DNA of 64,000 bases from Aurantiochytrium sp. KH105. Taxonomy: Eukaryota; Sar; Bigyra; Thraustochytrida; Thraustochytriidae. The DNA is taken from positions 974,480 to 1,038,479 of the forward strand of contig BGKB01000021.1 in the NCBI GenBank assembly GCA_003116975.1, given 5' to 3'. The notes below the pieces were generated by a model, which saw only the letters and a list, made by a program, of their open reading frames with translations, ran no database searches and was not told the origin of the DNA. Position numbers and translations under genes: made by a program. Shown here one piece after another: positions 54,466 through 63,935 of the stretch (the stretch's first letter is position 1; each line of letters starts with the position of its first letter).

Positions 54466-55109
54466 TCTCCTCGCGCGAAGCGTAGCCGTCCCTGACGATG
54501 CGCGGGCTTGCGCGTTGCACGTCTGCCTGCCTTCTTTGCTGCCTCGCCTCGGCGGCCGGCGGGAGAACCCAGCCAGGCGGCGGGAGAACCCCGGGCGGCG
54601 GGAGAACGCAACTTGCAAAGCGGGAGAAGAGCTCGCGGGAAGCGCTGGGAGAACCAGAGCCCTCGTCCCCGACCGCCGCGCCGCGAGGCCCCGCCACGAG
54701 GCCCCGCCGCGAGCGCGGAGAGGGGCGCGAGCGCGCGCGGCGGAGGGAGGCGCGGCCGCCGCGTCCGGCGAGCAGCGCGGCGCTGGAAGCGGAGGCGAGG
54801 GCGAGCGGCAGCGGAGGAGCGGGCGGTTCAGGCGCGGAGGCGGACGAAGAGGAAGGACGAAGAGATGCGCGAGCGGGTGACCCGGCCGGACGGAGGAGGG
54901 CACCTGCAGCTGGCTGCAGCTGCGGGCACTGCAGCGCGGCATGCAGAAGCGGGAGCGGCCTGCAGGAGCGGGAGCGGCGGCAGCGCGGCGAGGCGGGGAA
55001 AGCGCAGAGCTGCCGCGGGGAGGCGACGGCCGTGGAGGTCTGTCTGCCTCGGCCGGAGGCCCCGGGGCCGGCGCTGGCTGGACGGACCGGCCGAGTCTCG
55101 GCCTCTCCG

Positions 55110-55812
55110 CCGCAGCGCCCAGGCAGCGCGCGGGCCAGGCGGATGGCGCTGAGAGCTCGATGTGCTCAGGCGGGCGCGCGCTCGTGGCAGGTCTCGCCAC
55201 AGCGCTTTGGCGTCTGGAGTGGTTTGGACATGGATGGATGAGAACGACGACTGCAGGAGCGGGTGCCGGCGGCGGGAGCGAGAGAGCCAGGAGAGAAGCG
55301 GGGAGGCTGAGTATGGTGAGCGAGTCAGAACGACCGTTTTGCGCTGCCCGACGATTCGGCCTCGTGTACATTCGGCCTCGTGTACATTCGACCTCGTGTG
55401 CATTCGACCTCGTGTGCACTGGCAAGCAAGGCAATGTAAAGATCTCTGCAACGTCCAAGGCCCTGCCGACCGCTTGTGATCGAGAAAACCTTGAACAGCG
55501 CAGCGCAATAAGTGTGCTTATCACGAGGATGGTTGTGCGCGTGGCGGCCGAGCATCAAGTTCACAGTCTTTTTTACAAAGTGTTGGCTGCACGGAGTCCA
55601 CGCGGCTGCTGGCACCAATCTTTTTCGTGATGCTGTCGAAGACGACAACGCGAGGCATCGACCTTCGGGCTCATGCAGCCACGATCGCTGGCGCCAAAAT
55701 ATAAACATAGACGCCATATCGTCGAGTCGAAGCTTGCTCCAGGGCATCAAGCGCGCGAAAAAAGAAACGGCGATGGAAATGACCTCGTCCAGCGAGGCGG
55801 GCTGTGTTGCTG
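55110..55812 (+). repeat. Dispersed repeat family A, copy 1
   Basis: Starts with GCGCCCAGGCAGCGCGCGGG and aligns in order, with substitutions and gaps, to 61905-62575. Shared segments include CGCGCGCTCGTG-CAGGTCTCGCC, GAGAGAAGCG-GGCT-AGTATGGTGA, GTTGCTGGCGCC-like and AATGACCTC. The two copies are direct repeats and clearly diverged. Confidence 0.65.
55354..55417. repeat. 16-bp tandem repeat, four copies
   Basis: Four units of ATTCGGCCTCGTGTAC; copies 3 and 4 have ATTCGACC and copies 3-4 end in GTGTGC. Confidence 0.95.
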
Positions 55813-56052
55813 TTTTTTCCGGACGCGAGTGAAGGGTTCCAGACATCAAGAGCACGCGAGAAAATCTCCTCTCTCTTCATAGTGGGTGAATATTGATTTT
55901 TGTTTCCGCGTTTTGCGGCTCAAGATAACAGATAAATCTGCTCAAACGTCTCTTTCTGCAAAGATGTACACGTGCGTTGCAGATGCTGCGTGCGCGTGGG
56001 TGATTACAGAGAGTCAAAGTTGGCCCCTCAGGCACGGTACACATTAATCTAG

Positions 56053-59000
56053 CTAAAGGCTCAGGGTCTCCGATTCGAGTCCTTCAACATGCAAGATGTG
56101 TACCAATCCACTGAGGTCGCTGAGAACGTAAACGTTTCCCTGACGGACTGTGCTACTGATCGGGTGGTCCGTCGTGAAGCCAATGCCAAAGCCAAGCCTC
56201 ACATGCGTTTCGTTCTGAACATTCACCAGAGTGCATATGCCAGAAGAAGTCAATACCTCTGTCTCCTCATCGGCGCCAAGTTCCTCACCCGTTCGAGCAT
56301 TCCAGAAGCGAGTGGTCCTATCGAGTGACCATGACAAGACCGTATCGTCCTCGATCGCAACACTCGTGACCCAATCAGAGTGCCCCTCCAACACGTGCTG
56401 CTCCTCGCCCGTCGTAGCGCTCCAGATGCGCACCGTGCCGTCTCTTGACCCTGAAACAATTGTATCACCTTCAATCGCCACGCTCAAGACCGGACCAGAG
56501 TGGCCCTCCAGCACGTGCTGCTCCTCGCCCGACGTAGCGTCCCAGATGCGCACTGTGCAATCACCAGACCCTGACACAATTGTGTCGCCCTCAATCGCTA
56601 CGCTCCTGACCCAGTCAGAGTGACCCTTCAGCACCTGCTGCTCCTCGCCCGACGAAGCGTCCCAAATGCGGACCGTGTGGTCATCGGACGCCGACGCAAT
56701 TGCGCCGCCTTCAATTGCCACACTATGGATCGCACGAGTGTGCCCCTCCAAGACATGCTGCTGCTCGCCCGATGTAACGTTCCAGATTCGCACTGTACGA
56801 TCTTCGGACCCTGACGCGACAGTGTCGCCCTCTATCGCTACGCTTCTGACCCAATCAGAGTGCCCCTTCAACACGTGCTGCTCCTCGCCCGATGTAGCGT
56901 CCCAGATGCGCACCGTTTTATCCTCGGACCCAGACACAACCACGTCGCCCTCAATCGCCACGCTATAGGTGCGAAGTGAGTGCCCCTCCAATACGTGCTG
57001 TTTTTCGCCCAGCGTTGCGTTCCAGATGCGCACCGTATCGTCACCGGACCCAGACACAACCAAGTCGCCCTGAATCGCCACGCTTGAGACCGCTTCAGAG
57101 TGCCCCTTCAACACGTGCTGCTCCTCGCCCGACGTCGCGTTCCAGATACGCACCGTCCCGTCATAGGAGCCAGAAACGACTGTTTCGCCCTCAATCGCCA
57201 CGCTCCAGACAATACCGGAGTGCCCCTTCAACACGTGCTGCTCCTCGCCCAAAGTCGCGTTCCAGATGCGCACCGTCCCGTCATAGGACCCAGAAACGAC
57301 TGTATCGCCCGCAATTGCCACGCTCCAAACCACACCCGAGTGTCCCTTCAACACATGCTGCTCCTCGCCCGACGTAGTGTCCCAGATGCGCACCGTACCG
57401 TCTCTTGACCCTAAAGCGATTGTTTCGCCTTCAATCGCCACGCTCAAGATCCCACGAAAGTGCCCCTTTAACACGTGCTGCTCCTCGCCCGACGTGGCGT
57501 TCCAGACGCGTACCGTGTTGTCTAAAGACCCTGATACAATGGTGTCGCCATTGATCGCCACACAATTGACTCGATGAGAGTGCCCCTGCAGCACGTGCTG
57601 CTGCTCGCCCGTCGTAGCGTTCCAAATGCGCACCGTCTTGTCATCGGATCCTGACACTATCCGATCTCCATCAACCGCCACGCTATATACCAAATCAGAG
57701 TGGCCCTTCAACACGTGCTGTTCCTCGCCCGACGTCGCATTCCAGACGCGCACCGTGCCGTCCCCGGACCCTGAAACAACCGTGTCATCCTTCATCGCCA
57801 CGCTAGTAACCAGACCAGAGTGCCCCTTTAACACGTGAAGCAAGGGGTCACGGGGGTGAGCAAGGGTGACGCGAGAAGGCTCCAGCCATGGCTGATCAGG
57901 TGCTTGCAGACTACGTGCCAAGGGATCTTTCGAGTCGTGACCAAGACGCGCCAGAACTTGCGACGCAAGTTCGTCGGGGTCGTAGCTGAGGGCATGCACT
58001 GCTTTGCTCAGGAAACGGGGCGTATCACTTTCGGGCGCAAAGTAGATGCCGAGTTCGACGCAGTCGCGAATGAGGTTTCCGATTGAGGCATGCCTTTGCA
58101 CTTCATCGTTACCGACAGAGATGGCGCTCTGTACCCATGCAAAGTCATTCAGGAGCTCGAAAGCCTCAGCGTGCTCGCCGCTCTTGACGAGGTGAAAGAC
58201 GGCGTGACGGAGCGAGAAAACGTCGTCCCGCGAGCTGCTGCAGTAGTCGGCTAAGGCAATATGGCCATCGTCAATGTCCACGCCAAGATCTCCGCTCAGG
58301 TCGTCATCCAGCAGCCAGTCTGCCATTCGCTTGTGGATGAGCGCCACGCGATCATCGCCGCTCTGGTACAAGAGATTACGCGCGTTGCCAATGATCGTTT
58401 GGGTCTTCTTCTTGGTTTTGCCAAAAATCACGGTGAGTTGCTCGACGCTCAGCGGCTCGCGTGCCGCCACGATAGGAGTCAGTAGGGACTGATAGGCATC
58501 GTCACCGCCCATCTTGTCGCGCAGGCGCTCAAAATACTCCTCGAACATGCCGCCAAGCCCGTTGGGAATGGCGTCTTTGTGGGAGATGTCTTGCGCGGTC
58601 AGTAATCCACCTCGCTTCACCTCGTGCATCCGGTTCAGGGTCTCAGGAAGGAAGCTCGCCCAGAGAAAGAGACCTTCGGATCGTTCGGAAAGAATCTTGG
58701 CGCAGGAAGCAACGTCTTTCTGTTCCACGATATCTTTCATGTCGCGGAGTAGATTTTTGATATGAAGCTCGATGTCGCGAAAGTTCTCTCTGTCCGTGAG
58801 CTCCAGCACTTTGGAATTAAGGCTGTTGTTGGTGACGCCGCGTTGAATCTCGCCTTCGGGACGTGTGCTCACGACCAAGCTGAGCCATGAGGGCATCACA
58901 TCCTTCCACGTGCGAACAATATCCCGCAAAACAGCGTCGCTCTTGCTACACTCGTCGAGAGCGTCGAGCACAACCACTTGTCGCATCTGGTTGGAGTCGA

Positions 59001-60564
59001 GCCTGTTCAAAGGATCAACGAGAATGGTCTGGAACACGTCGACCAGAGGCTTGTCGCGGACATCGCTAAGGCTCACAGAATCAAGCTCATTGACAAAGCC
59101 GGGTACGCTCTGACAGAGCTGCCATGCAATGCTGACAAGAGCCTCTTTCGGTGCAGCAGTCGTGACTTGATCATGACGAAAGAAATGGTACGCGGCCACC
59201 AAGATGGGCTGGCGCTCTTTTTTGCTACGACGCCACAGGCTACGTATACGCGACGACTTTCGGCGCGGCTCGACGCTTCCAACGGCCTTGATCTTTTCGA
59301 CATCTTCGTCAGTTTTAAGAGCGCCTCCACGGTGGCAAAGCTCGGCCATGATGACGCTTTTGCCAACGCCGCCGTCGCCTACGAGAATAAAGGCGGCACT
59401 CTGGTTCTTGTTGTACCAGTCGCAAAACTCGTCGATGATCCAGCTCCGCGTGCCGGAGGTAAAGTTCACCGCCTTACCCTTGGCCCAAGCCTCTGAGTTG
59501 CAGGGGTTCAAGCGAGAGTTGATGTCGCGCGTCAAGGCCGTGACATCAAATGAAGCCTTGGGCGTCTCAATGCGCAAGGAAATGGCATCAGCGAGGCGGT
59601 CGATCGCCTCAACTGATAAGGTGATCAGGTCCACGGGAACCTGGCGCGATAGTCCGCGCTTGAAGCGCCCGATCCATTTCGTCGAAGCCTTCATCATATC
59701 CGGTTCCAGAGCAGCAACCACAATACGATCGAAGCGTTTGCTACCAGCATACTGGAACTCCTTGAGGCAGTTATCGGCGTAGTTACCGCTGTTGATCTTG
59801 TCCATGTACCTTTTGGTTGCGAGAATGAGGAAGACCTTTGATGTTTCGATGCCCATTGCCATACTCTCGTCAGTGCTTGTTGACATCTCATTGTCATCGA
59901 GCCACGCTTCGAGACCTCTGTCACGCAGTTCCCGAGCGATCACAATAGCCTTTTCGTGAGCACTCCATTCATGAGAAACGAAGAAGTGAAAGTCCTTGCT
60001 GTTCAGTGTTGGTGAAGCACGAGCTCGGGCGGCAAAGACTTGGGCCATGATCGCATGAATGTCAGCCCTGATGGGATCGCAGAAATCGACGTAGAGAAGA
60101 TTGGGCATGTACCATGCTATCGCGCCTTTCCAGTCCTTTTGTTCATACATTGTATCGTCGATGAGGATGGGTATAAGCGCGTTCGGGAGGACTCTCGCCG
60201 CTGCTTCAACGAGCTTCCAGTTGCTTTGGAGTGCCGAGCCCACGAGAAGTAGAGCGACCTCGGCATTTTTGGCCTCCTTTTCTGCCTCAGCAGCTTGTCT
60301 TGCGGTGTGTACAGGCACGCTGAGGCGAGGCTGGATCGCTTCAACAAGCTGCTCGGCCACGGTCTCGTCCGCGGGATCGTGTACAACGAGAACAGCAATG
60401 TCGTTCAGTACCTCAGGGTCCTCAGGAAGCGCCTCCGCCTGGTTCATCGTGACAGCCTGCCGCTCTGCCTCCGCCTGCGTGGCTTCGTCCCCCTCAACCT
60501 CAGGGTACGCTCCGCCGACGTGACCTTTGTTGAAGCGCGCAATCAAGTCCTGCACCCTTCCCAT
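56053..60564 (-). CDS. TIR-TIR-NACHT-WD40 NLR-like STAND protein
   Basis: A 1503-residue product from ATG (MGRVQDLIARFNKGHVGG) to TAG. Residues about 55-165 are a degenerate TIR-like fold (IAVLVVHDPADETVAEQLVE). Residues about 190-300 are a clearer TIR domain (DFHFFVSHEWSAHEKAIVIA, then WLDDNEM and NCLKEFQYAG); the Glu of NCLKEF lies where NAD-cleaving TIRs keep their catalytic Glu. A NACHT-type NTPase follows with Walker A ILVGDGGVGKS near 398 and Walker B VVVLDALDEC near 530. LFLWASFL and a helical region run to about 900. Residues about 907-1430 are thirteen WD40 repeats of exactly 40 residues (consensus HVLKGHSxxVxSVAIEGDTV then VSGSxDxTVRIWNATSGEEQ), with a degenerate last blade. There is no signal peptide or TM helix. 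STAND proteins of this plan sense a ligand through the repeats, oligomerise by the NTPase and signal by the N-terminal domain; an immune or self/non-self role is inference. Confidence 0.92.
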   Translation of the reverse strand: MGRVQDLIARFNKGHVGGAYPEVEGDEATQAEAERQAVTMNQAEALPEDPEVLNDIAVLVVHDPADETVAEQLVEAIQPRLSVPVHTARQAAEAEKEAKNAEVALLLVGSALQSNWKLVEAAARVLPNALIPILIDDTMYEQKDWKGAIAWYMPNLLYVDFCDPIRADIHAIMAQVFAARARASPTLNSKDFHFFVSHEWSAHEKAIVIARELRDRGLEAWLDDNEMSTSTDESMAMGIETSKVFLILATKRYMDKINSGNYADNCLKEFQYAGSKRFDRIVVAALEPDMMKASTKWIGRFKRGLSRQVPVDLITLSVEAIDRLADAISLRIETPKASFDVTALTRDINSRLNPCNSEAWAKGKAVNFTSGTRSWIIDEFCDWYNKNQSAAFILVGDGGVGKSVIMAELCHRGGALKTDEDVEKIKAVGSVEPRRKSSRIRSLWRRSKKERQPILVAAYHFFRHDQVTTAAPKEALVSIAWQLCQSVPGFVNELDSVSLSDVRDKPLVDVFQTILVDPLNRLDSNQMRQVVVLDALDECSKSDAVLRDIVRTWKDVMPSWLSLVVSTRPEGEIQRGVTNNSLNSKVLELTDRENFRDIELHIKNLLRDMKDIVEQKDVASCAKILSERSEGLFLWASFLPETLNRMHEVKRGGLLTAQDISHKDAIPNGLGGMFEEYFERLRDKMGGDDAYQSLLTPIVAAREPLSVEQLTVIFGKTKKKTQTIIGNARNLLYQSGDDRVALIHKRMADWLLDDDLSGDLGVDIDDGHIALADYCSSSRDDVFSLRHAVFHLVKSGEHAEAFELLNDFAWVQSAISVGNDEVQRHASIGNLIRDCVELGIYFAPESDTPRFLSKAVHALSYDPDELASQVLARLGHDSKDPLARSLQAPDQPWLEPSRVTLAHPRDPLLHVLKGHSGLVTSVAMKDDTVVSGSGDGTVRVWNATSGEEQHVLKGHSDLVYSVAVDGDRIVSGSDDKTVRIWNATTGEQQHVLQGHSHRVNCVAINGDTIVSGSLDNTVRVWNATSGEEQHVLKGHFRGILSVAIEGETIALGSRDGTVRIWDTTSGEEQHVLKGHSGVVWSVAIAGDTVVSGSYDGTVRIWNATLGEEQHVLKGHSGIVWSVAIEGETVVSGSYDGTVRIWNATSGEEQHVLKGHSEAVSSVAIQGDLVVSGSGDDTVRIWNATLGEKQHVLEGHSLRTYSVAIEGDVVVSGSEDKTVRIWDATSGEEQHVLKGHSDWVRSVAIEGDTVASGSEDRTVRIWNVTSGEQQHVLEGHTRAIHSVAIEGGAIASASDDHTVRIWDASSGEEQQVLKGHSDWVRSVAIEGDTIVSGSGDCTVRIWDATSGEEQHVLEGHSGPVLSVAIEGDTIVSGSRDGTVRIWSATTGEEQHVLEGHSDWVTSVAIEDDTVLSWSLDRTTRFWNARTGEELGADEETEVLTSSGICTLVNVQNETHVRLGFGIGFTTDHPISSTVRQGNVYVLSDLSGLVHILHVEGLESETLSL
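56275..57840 (-). repeat. Thirteen 120-bp coding tandem repeats (WD40)
   Basis: The units keep exact 120-bp register and are very similar at DNA level; on the + strand the block CACGTGCTGCTCCTCGCCCG recurs in most units. Sequence differences cluster in a few codons per unit. Confidence 0.95.
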
Positions 60565-61373
60565 GCTCTGTCTCCCGGAGACAGGGCCGGCTCAGGCCTC
60601 GCGCGGCCCTCTTTGTTCGTTCGACCGCGCTCCCTTCTCGCGCGCGGCTGCCCCCTCCCGAGCGCCGTTCTCCCTGCCTCTGCGGCTGCGCGTCCTCGAG
60701 CTCGCTCGCTCGCTCTCCGCCCTGTCGGCGAACTGGTTTTGCTGTGCTGCACGCGCGCTGCACCTACCGCCCGCGGCCGGTGCAAATTGACAGTAAAATG
60801 TTGTACAATACCCCTAATAACTGCGTTCCGTGTGAATCTTGATCGGTTCGAAGGGGGCAACGAGAAACTATGTGCCGCGCGTGCTGCGCCTTTTTTTTGA
60901 AGGCTGGCGGTGGCGGCCGTTCTCCAGCGCGCGACGAGATTGTGTAGGTAGTTTGCCGCGTGTCCAGCCTGCACACGCCGGCCTCCCTCTTCGTTCCCTC
61001 CGATCGCCAGGGCTGCACACGCGAGGCTCTCTCCGCGCTGGAATGCGCCGCGCTGGTCGCAGTCGGTCGGGTGCGGCCGTCGTGCGTGCACCGGAAGAAG
61101 AAGTGAGGGGAAAGGGGGAGGGGAAAGGGGAAGGAAATAGGCGGCACGCGCCCAATGTCGCCGCAGCCGCCGCTGCTGCTGCTGCTGGTGGCTGTGGCTG
61201 GTGGTCAAGGGCGCAAGGAGGAGACGCGCTGGCCCTGATGGTTGCCGAGGTGATGATGCCCGGGGACGAACAGGGGCAAGTTGCGTGGCCACCGAGGAAA
61301 TACGGCGGGATCATCATCTTCTTCTTCTTCCTCTTGGCGAGTCTTGCTTGGTCGCTTGTTATCAAGAAACAAG
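60565..61373. other. 5' flank of the TIR-NACHT-WD40 gene
   Basis: About 800 bp of GC-rich sequence with GAGGGGAAAGGG purine stretches near 61105-61140 and a CTG/CTT microsatellite near 61170-61335. A short frame ending at 61378 could encode a 46-residue peptide with a hydrophobic segment, but it is driven by the CTT repeat. It probably holds the promoter of the NLR-like gene. Confidence 0.45.
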
Positions 61374-61671
61374 TATGACGCCACCACGACGATGGAACTC
61401 CATGGATAAGATGAAGTCAACCTCTAACCCATGAGGAGCCTCGTCTAGCTCTCACAGCGGCTAGTATATCAAGAGAGAAAAGCTAGCAAGGCTACAGCAG
61501 TGGACATCGCCTAGCTAGTAAAGCCTGACAAAGTCACGTCACCAGCTATTCAAGAATCAGCCCTAACGCCGATGCAAAGCAACACCCCATTGTGACCAGA
61601 CCCGAAACATCTGTAGCGGATCCAGACGAGTAAACTAGAACCCATTTTACAGTCCAATACTCAATAGCAAG
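61374..61671 (+). repeat. Dispersed repeat family B, copy 1
   Basis: Begins ATGACGCCACCACGA and aligns in order with 63621-63935. Shared blocks include GT-CAACCT-T--CCCATG, GTGAACATC/GTGGACATCGCCTAGC, GATGCAAAGC/GAGGCAAAGC and TTACAGTCCA. Confidence 0.7.
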
Positions 61672-61904
61672 GTTAGTTTTTGAGCAGTGGCAAGCATTCA
61701 GCCTTGATCCTTTTATTCACTGTCAGCCCAAAAGACCTGGCCGGACTGCCTCATAAGCCCCGCGTCTGACTTGGGCATCGGTAGCTAGCTTGCCGCGCTG
61801 CGAGCTCGTTGATGTGGGTGCCAAAATCTGCATTCGGCGAAGACAACGGTTCGTTGTCGCAGCCGCAGACAGACCACGAAGACCGGCGTCGCGGAGACGC
61901 CAGG

Positions 61905-62575
61905 GGTGCGCCCAGGCAGCGCGCGGGCCCGGCAGCGGCGGATGGCATTGTGAGTCCGATGTGCGTAGGCGGACGCGCGCTCGTGACAGGTCTCGCCGCA
62001 GCGACTTGGAGATGGCTGAGCCGACCAAGATGAGGACGATGAGGACGCGGTGGCGCGAAGGCGACATCTACGGGTACCGGCGACGTGAGCAAGAGAACAA
62101 GGAGAGAAGCGAGGGGGCTAAGTATGGTGAGCTGCAGTGGAGGCGTGCGCGTCGCAAAGACCGTCTTGCGCGGTCCGACGACTCAGCCTCTTTTGCAGCA
62201 ATGAGGAAGGCGAAGAAAAGGCCGCCGAAGCGTCCTTGGCCTTGGCGAGCGCTTGTGATCGAAGAAGAATCGAACGTCGCAGCGTGCATGTGCTGTGCAC
62301 GAGGTTGCTTCTACGCGTGGTGGTCTTGCACCAAGCCTACAGTCAAATGGGCTGCAGCAAAGTTGGTTGTTTAAGAGTCGCGGTTGCTGGCGCCGATCGC
62401 TTTGTCAATATTATCGATGATGGTATCGTTGGGCATCGATCCCCCTATTCATGCGATCACAATTGCTTGCTTCAAAGCTTAGTTGTAGGCGCCATATTGT
62501 CAAAACCGTAGCTTGCTTCTGGGCCTCAGGCACGCGAAAAACTCGACCGTCAAAATGACCTCATTCGGCGCCGCG
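61905..62575 (+). repeat. Dispersed repeat family A, copy 2
   Basis: Direct, diverged copy of 55110-55812, starting with the same GCGCCCAGGCAGCGCGCGGG. It lies on the 5' side of the NLR-like gene while copy 1 lies on its 3' side. Confidence 0.65.
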
Positions 62576-63620
62576 ATGGCCTTTACGGCGGCAAAGCCGC
62601 TGCTGTTTCGCGTGGCAAGCAAGACGTCAAAAGGCAACAACATTACGCAAGGATGCTTGGCTGGCGCTCTGTGGTGGGATAGCGTGTCGTTGACAACGGC
62701 TCATGGCTGATGAACTTGGACACCAAGCGCACGAGGCGTTCTGCGGCTGGCGTCGTGTACGCTACACTTGATCGCCTATAGTCTTGATCTTTCCATCGAG
62801 GCGTTCCTCAGCTGAGCAGTCCAGGCGAAACTCTTCAGCGTCTCTCTGCAGGGCCGACATACGAGCTTGCGTGTACAGCGGAAATCGTCGATGTCGGGCA
62901 CGGCTACTGCCAGCCTTGCCAAAAGCTTGAACTTTCTTGGCCTGAACATGTATGTGCCTCTGGCACGCTGAATCTAACGCTTCATGTCGACCTTGCTGTT
63001 TCAGATGCGACATCCTTGACCATCCTGGCGACCATCTCGTTCAGCAAGTAAAGCGTCTAGTCCATGGTTGATGATGGATGCTCAGTGGCCCGAGCAAGTG
63101 GTCTTCGTTTTACCACCAGAATGCTATGAAGCGGAAGTCGGCCTCTTTTAAGATTCGGAATCGCGCTCGGAGATCGTTGCCGCACGTGCAAGAAAAGTCC
63201 GCAGATGTGCTAAATGAACACTGTCGTTAACAAAGAGCTAGCGGACGACGAAGGAGGCGGGGGAACTTTTGTGTGATCAAGGTCCTTTTCCGTCGCTCCT
63301 CGCAATGGCTGCCAGTTGCGGAGAAGGTATTACCTGAAGAGACGGTGTCAGCCTTGCTCGCTCAATTTCCGCGGTGGCGCCTCGAGCTCTAGAAGCTTCC
63401 TCACTCACCGTCACATTCACTTGCTGTAGAAAGTTTACGGAAACGCGCGCAGTTCCGTTCTCGCTGCTCGCAGAGCGCGCGTCCGCGGCTACAGGCGACA
63501 ATCGGACCGGCCGCCTCGTGTGCTACTCCGCTGCGCATGCGGCTGCCCGTACGGGCCGGGCCAACGCGTGTTTGCAGTTGGCAGACAATGGGGTGGGTCC
63601 CCCATTATCGAGGATAAAGA
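62576..63620. other. Gene-poor spacer between repeats
   Basis: About 1 kb. The only frame with mixed composition is 63013-62762 (-), 83 residues (MSHLKQQGRHEALDSACQRH at its start), with no recognised motif. I do not annotate it as a gene. Confidence 0.4.
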
Positions 63621-63935
63621 ATGACGCCACCACGATTGGACGGCATGGACCAGACGACGTCAACCTTTCGCCCATGGGAAGTCTCATCTAAAGCCTCCTG
63701 CTACAGTCAGTGTACTTGGTGAGGGCAAACTGCAAAGTCACGGCAGTGAACATCTCCTAGCCGGGAAGTATGACAAAGTCCCTTGCTCCCCACAATCTCC
63801 TCTGTACATCACTTATCCAAGTCTCGGACCTGGCGCCGAGGCAAAGCGAGTCCCATCACGACCGGATCCGAATTGTCCGTAGGTAACCAGCGTTAAACAG
63901 AATCCATCTTACAGTCCATTTTCTCAATAGGTATT
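63621..63935 (+). repeat. Dispersed repeat family B, copy 2
   Basis: Direct, diverged copy of 61374-61671; homology fades near TTCTCAATAG shortly before the window end. It may continue beyond the window in another form. Confidence 0.7.

Larger units (their letters stand above)
54466..56052. other. Intergenic region between the FG-GAP gene and the TIR-NACHT-WD40 gene
   Basis: About 1.6 kb, the 5' flank of the FG-GAP gene and 3' flank of the NLR-like gene. It contains a copy of dispersed repeat family A and a 16-bp tandem repeat. Open frames on both strands are GC-driven and I accept none. Confidence 0.5.

Noticed and set aside
54466-55524. 353-codon N-terminal extension of the FG-GAP protein
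   Set aside because: The extension is Arg/Pro/Ala-rich and would bury a clear signal peptide; it also overlaps a dispersed repeat.
61235-61378. 46-residue peptide with a hydrophobic segment (GGIIIFFFFLLASLAWSLVI)
   Set aside because: The Phe run comes from a CTT microsatellite and the frame ends where repeat family B begins; no supporting context.
62762-63013. 83-codon minus-strand frame
   Set aside because: Composition is protein-like, but there is no recognised motif, neighbour or splice evidence, and it lies among dispersed repeats.
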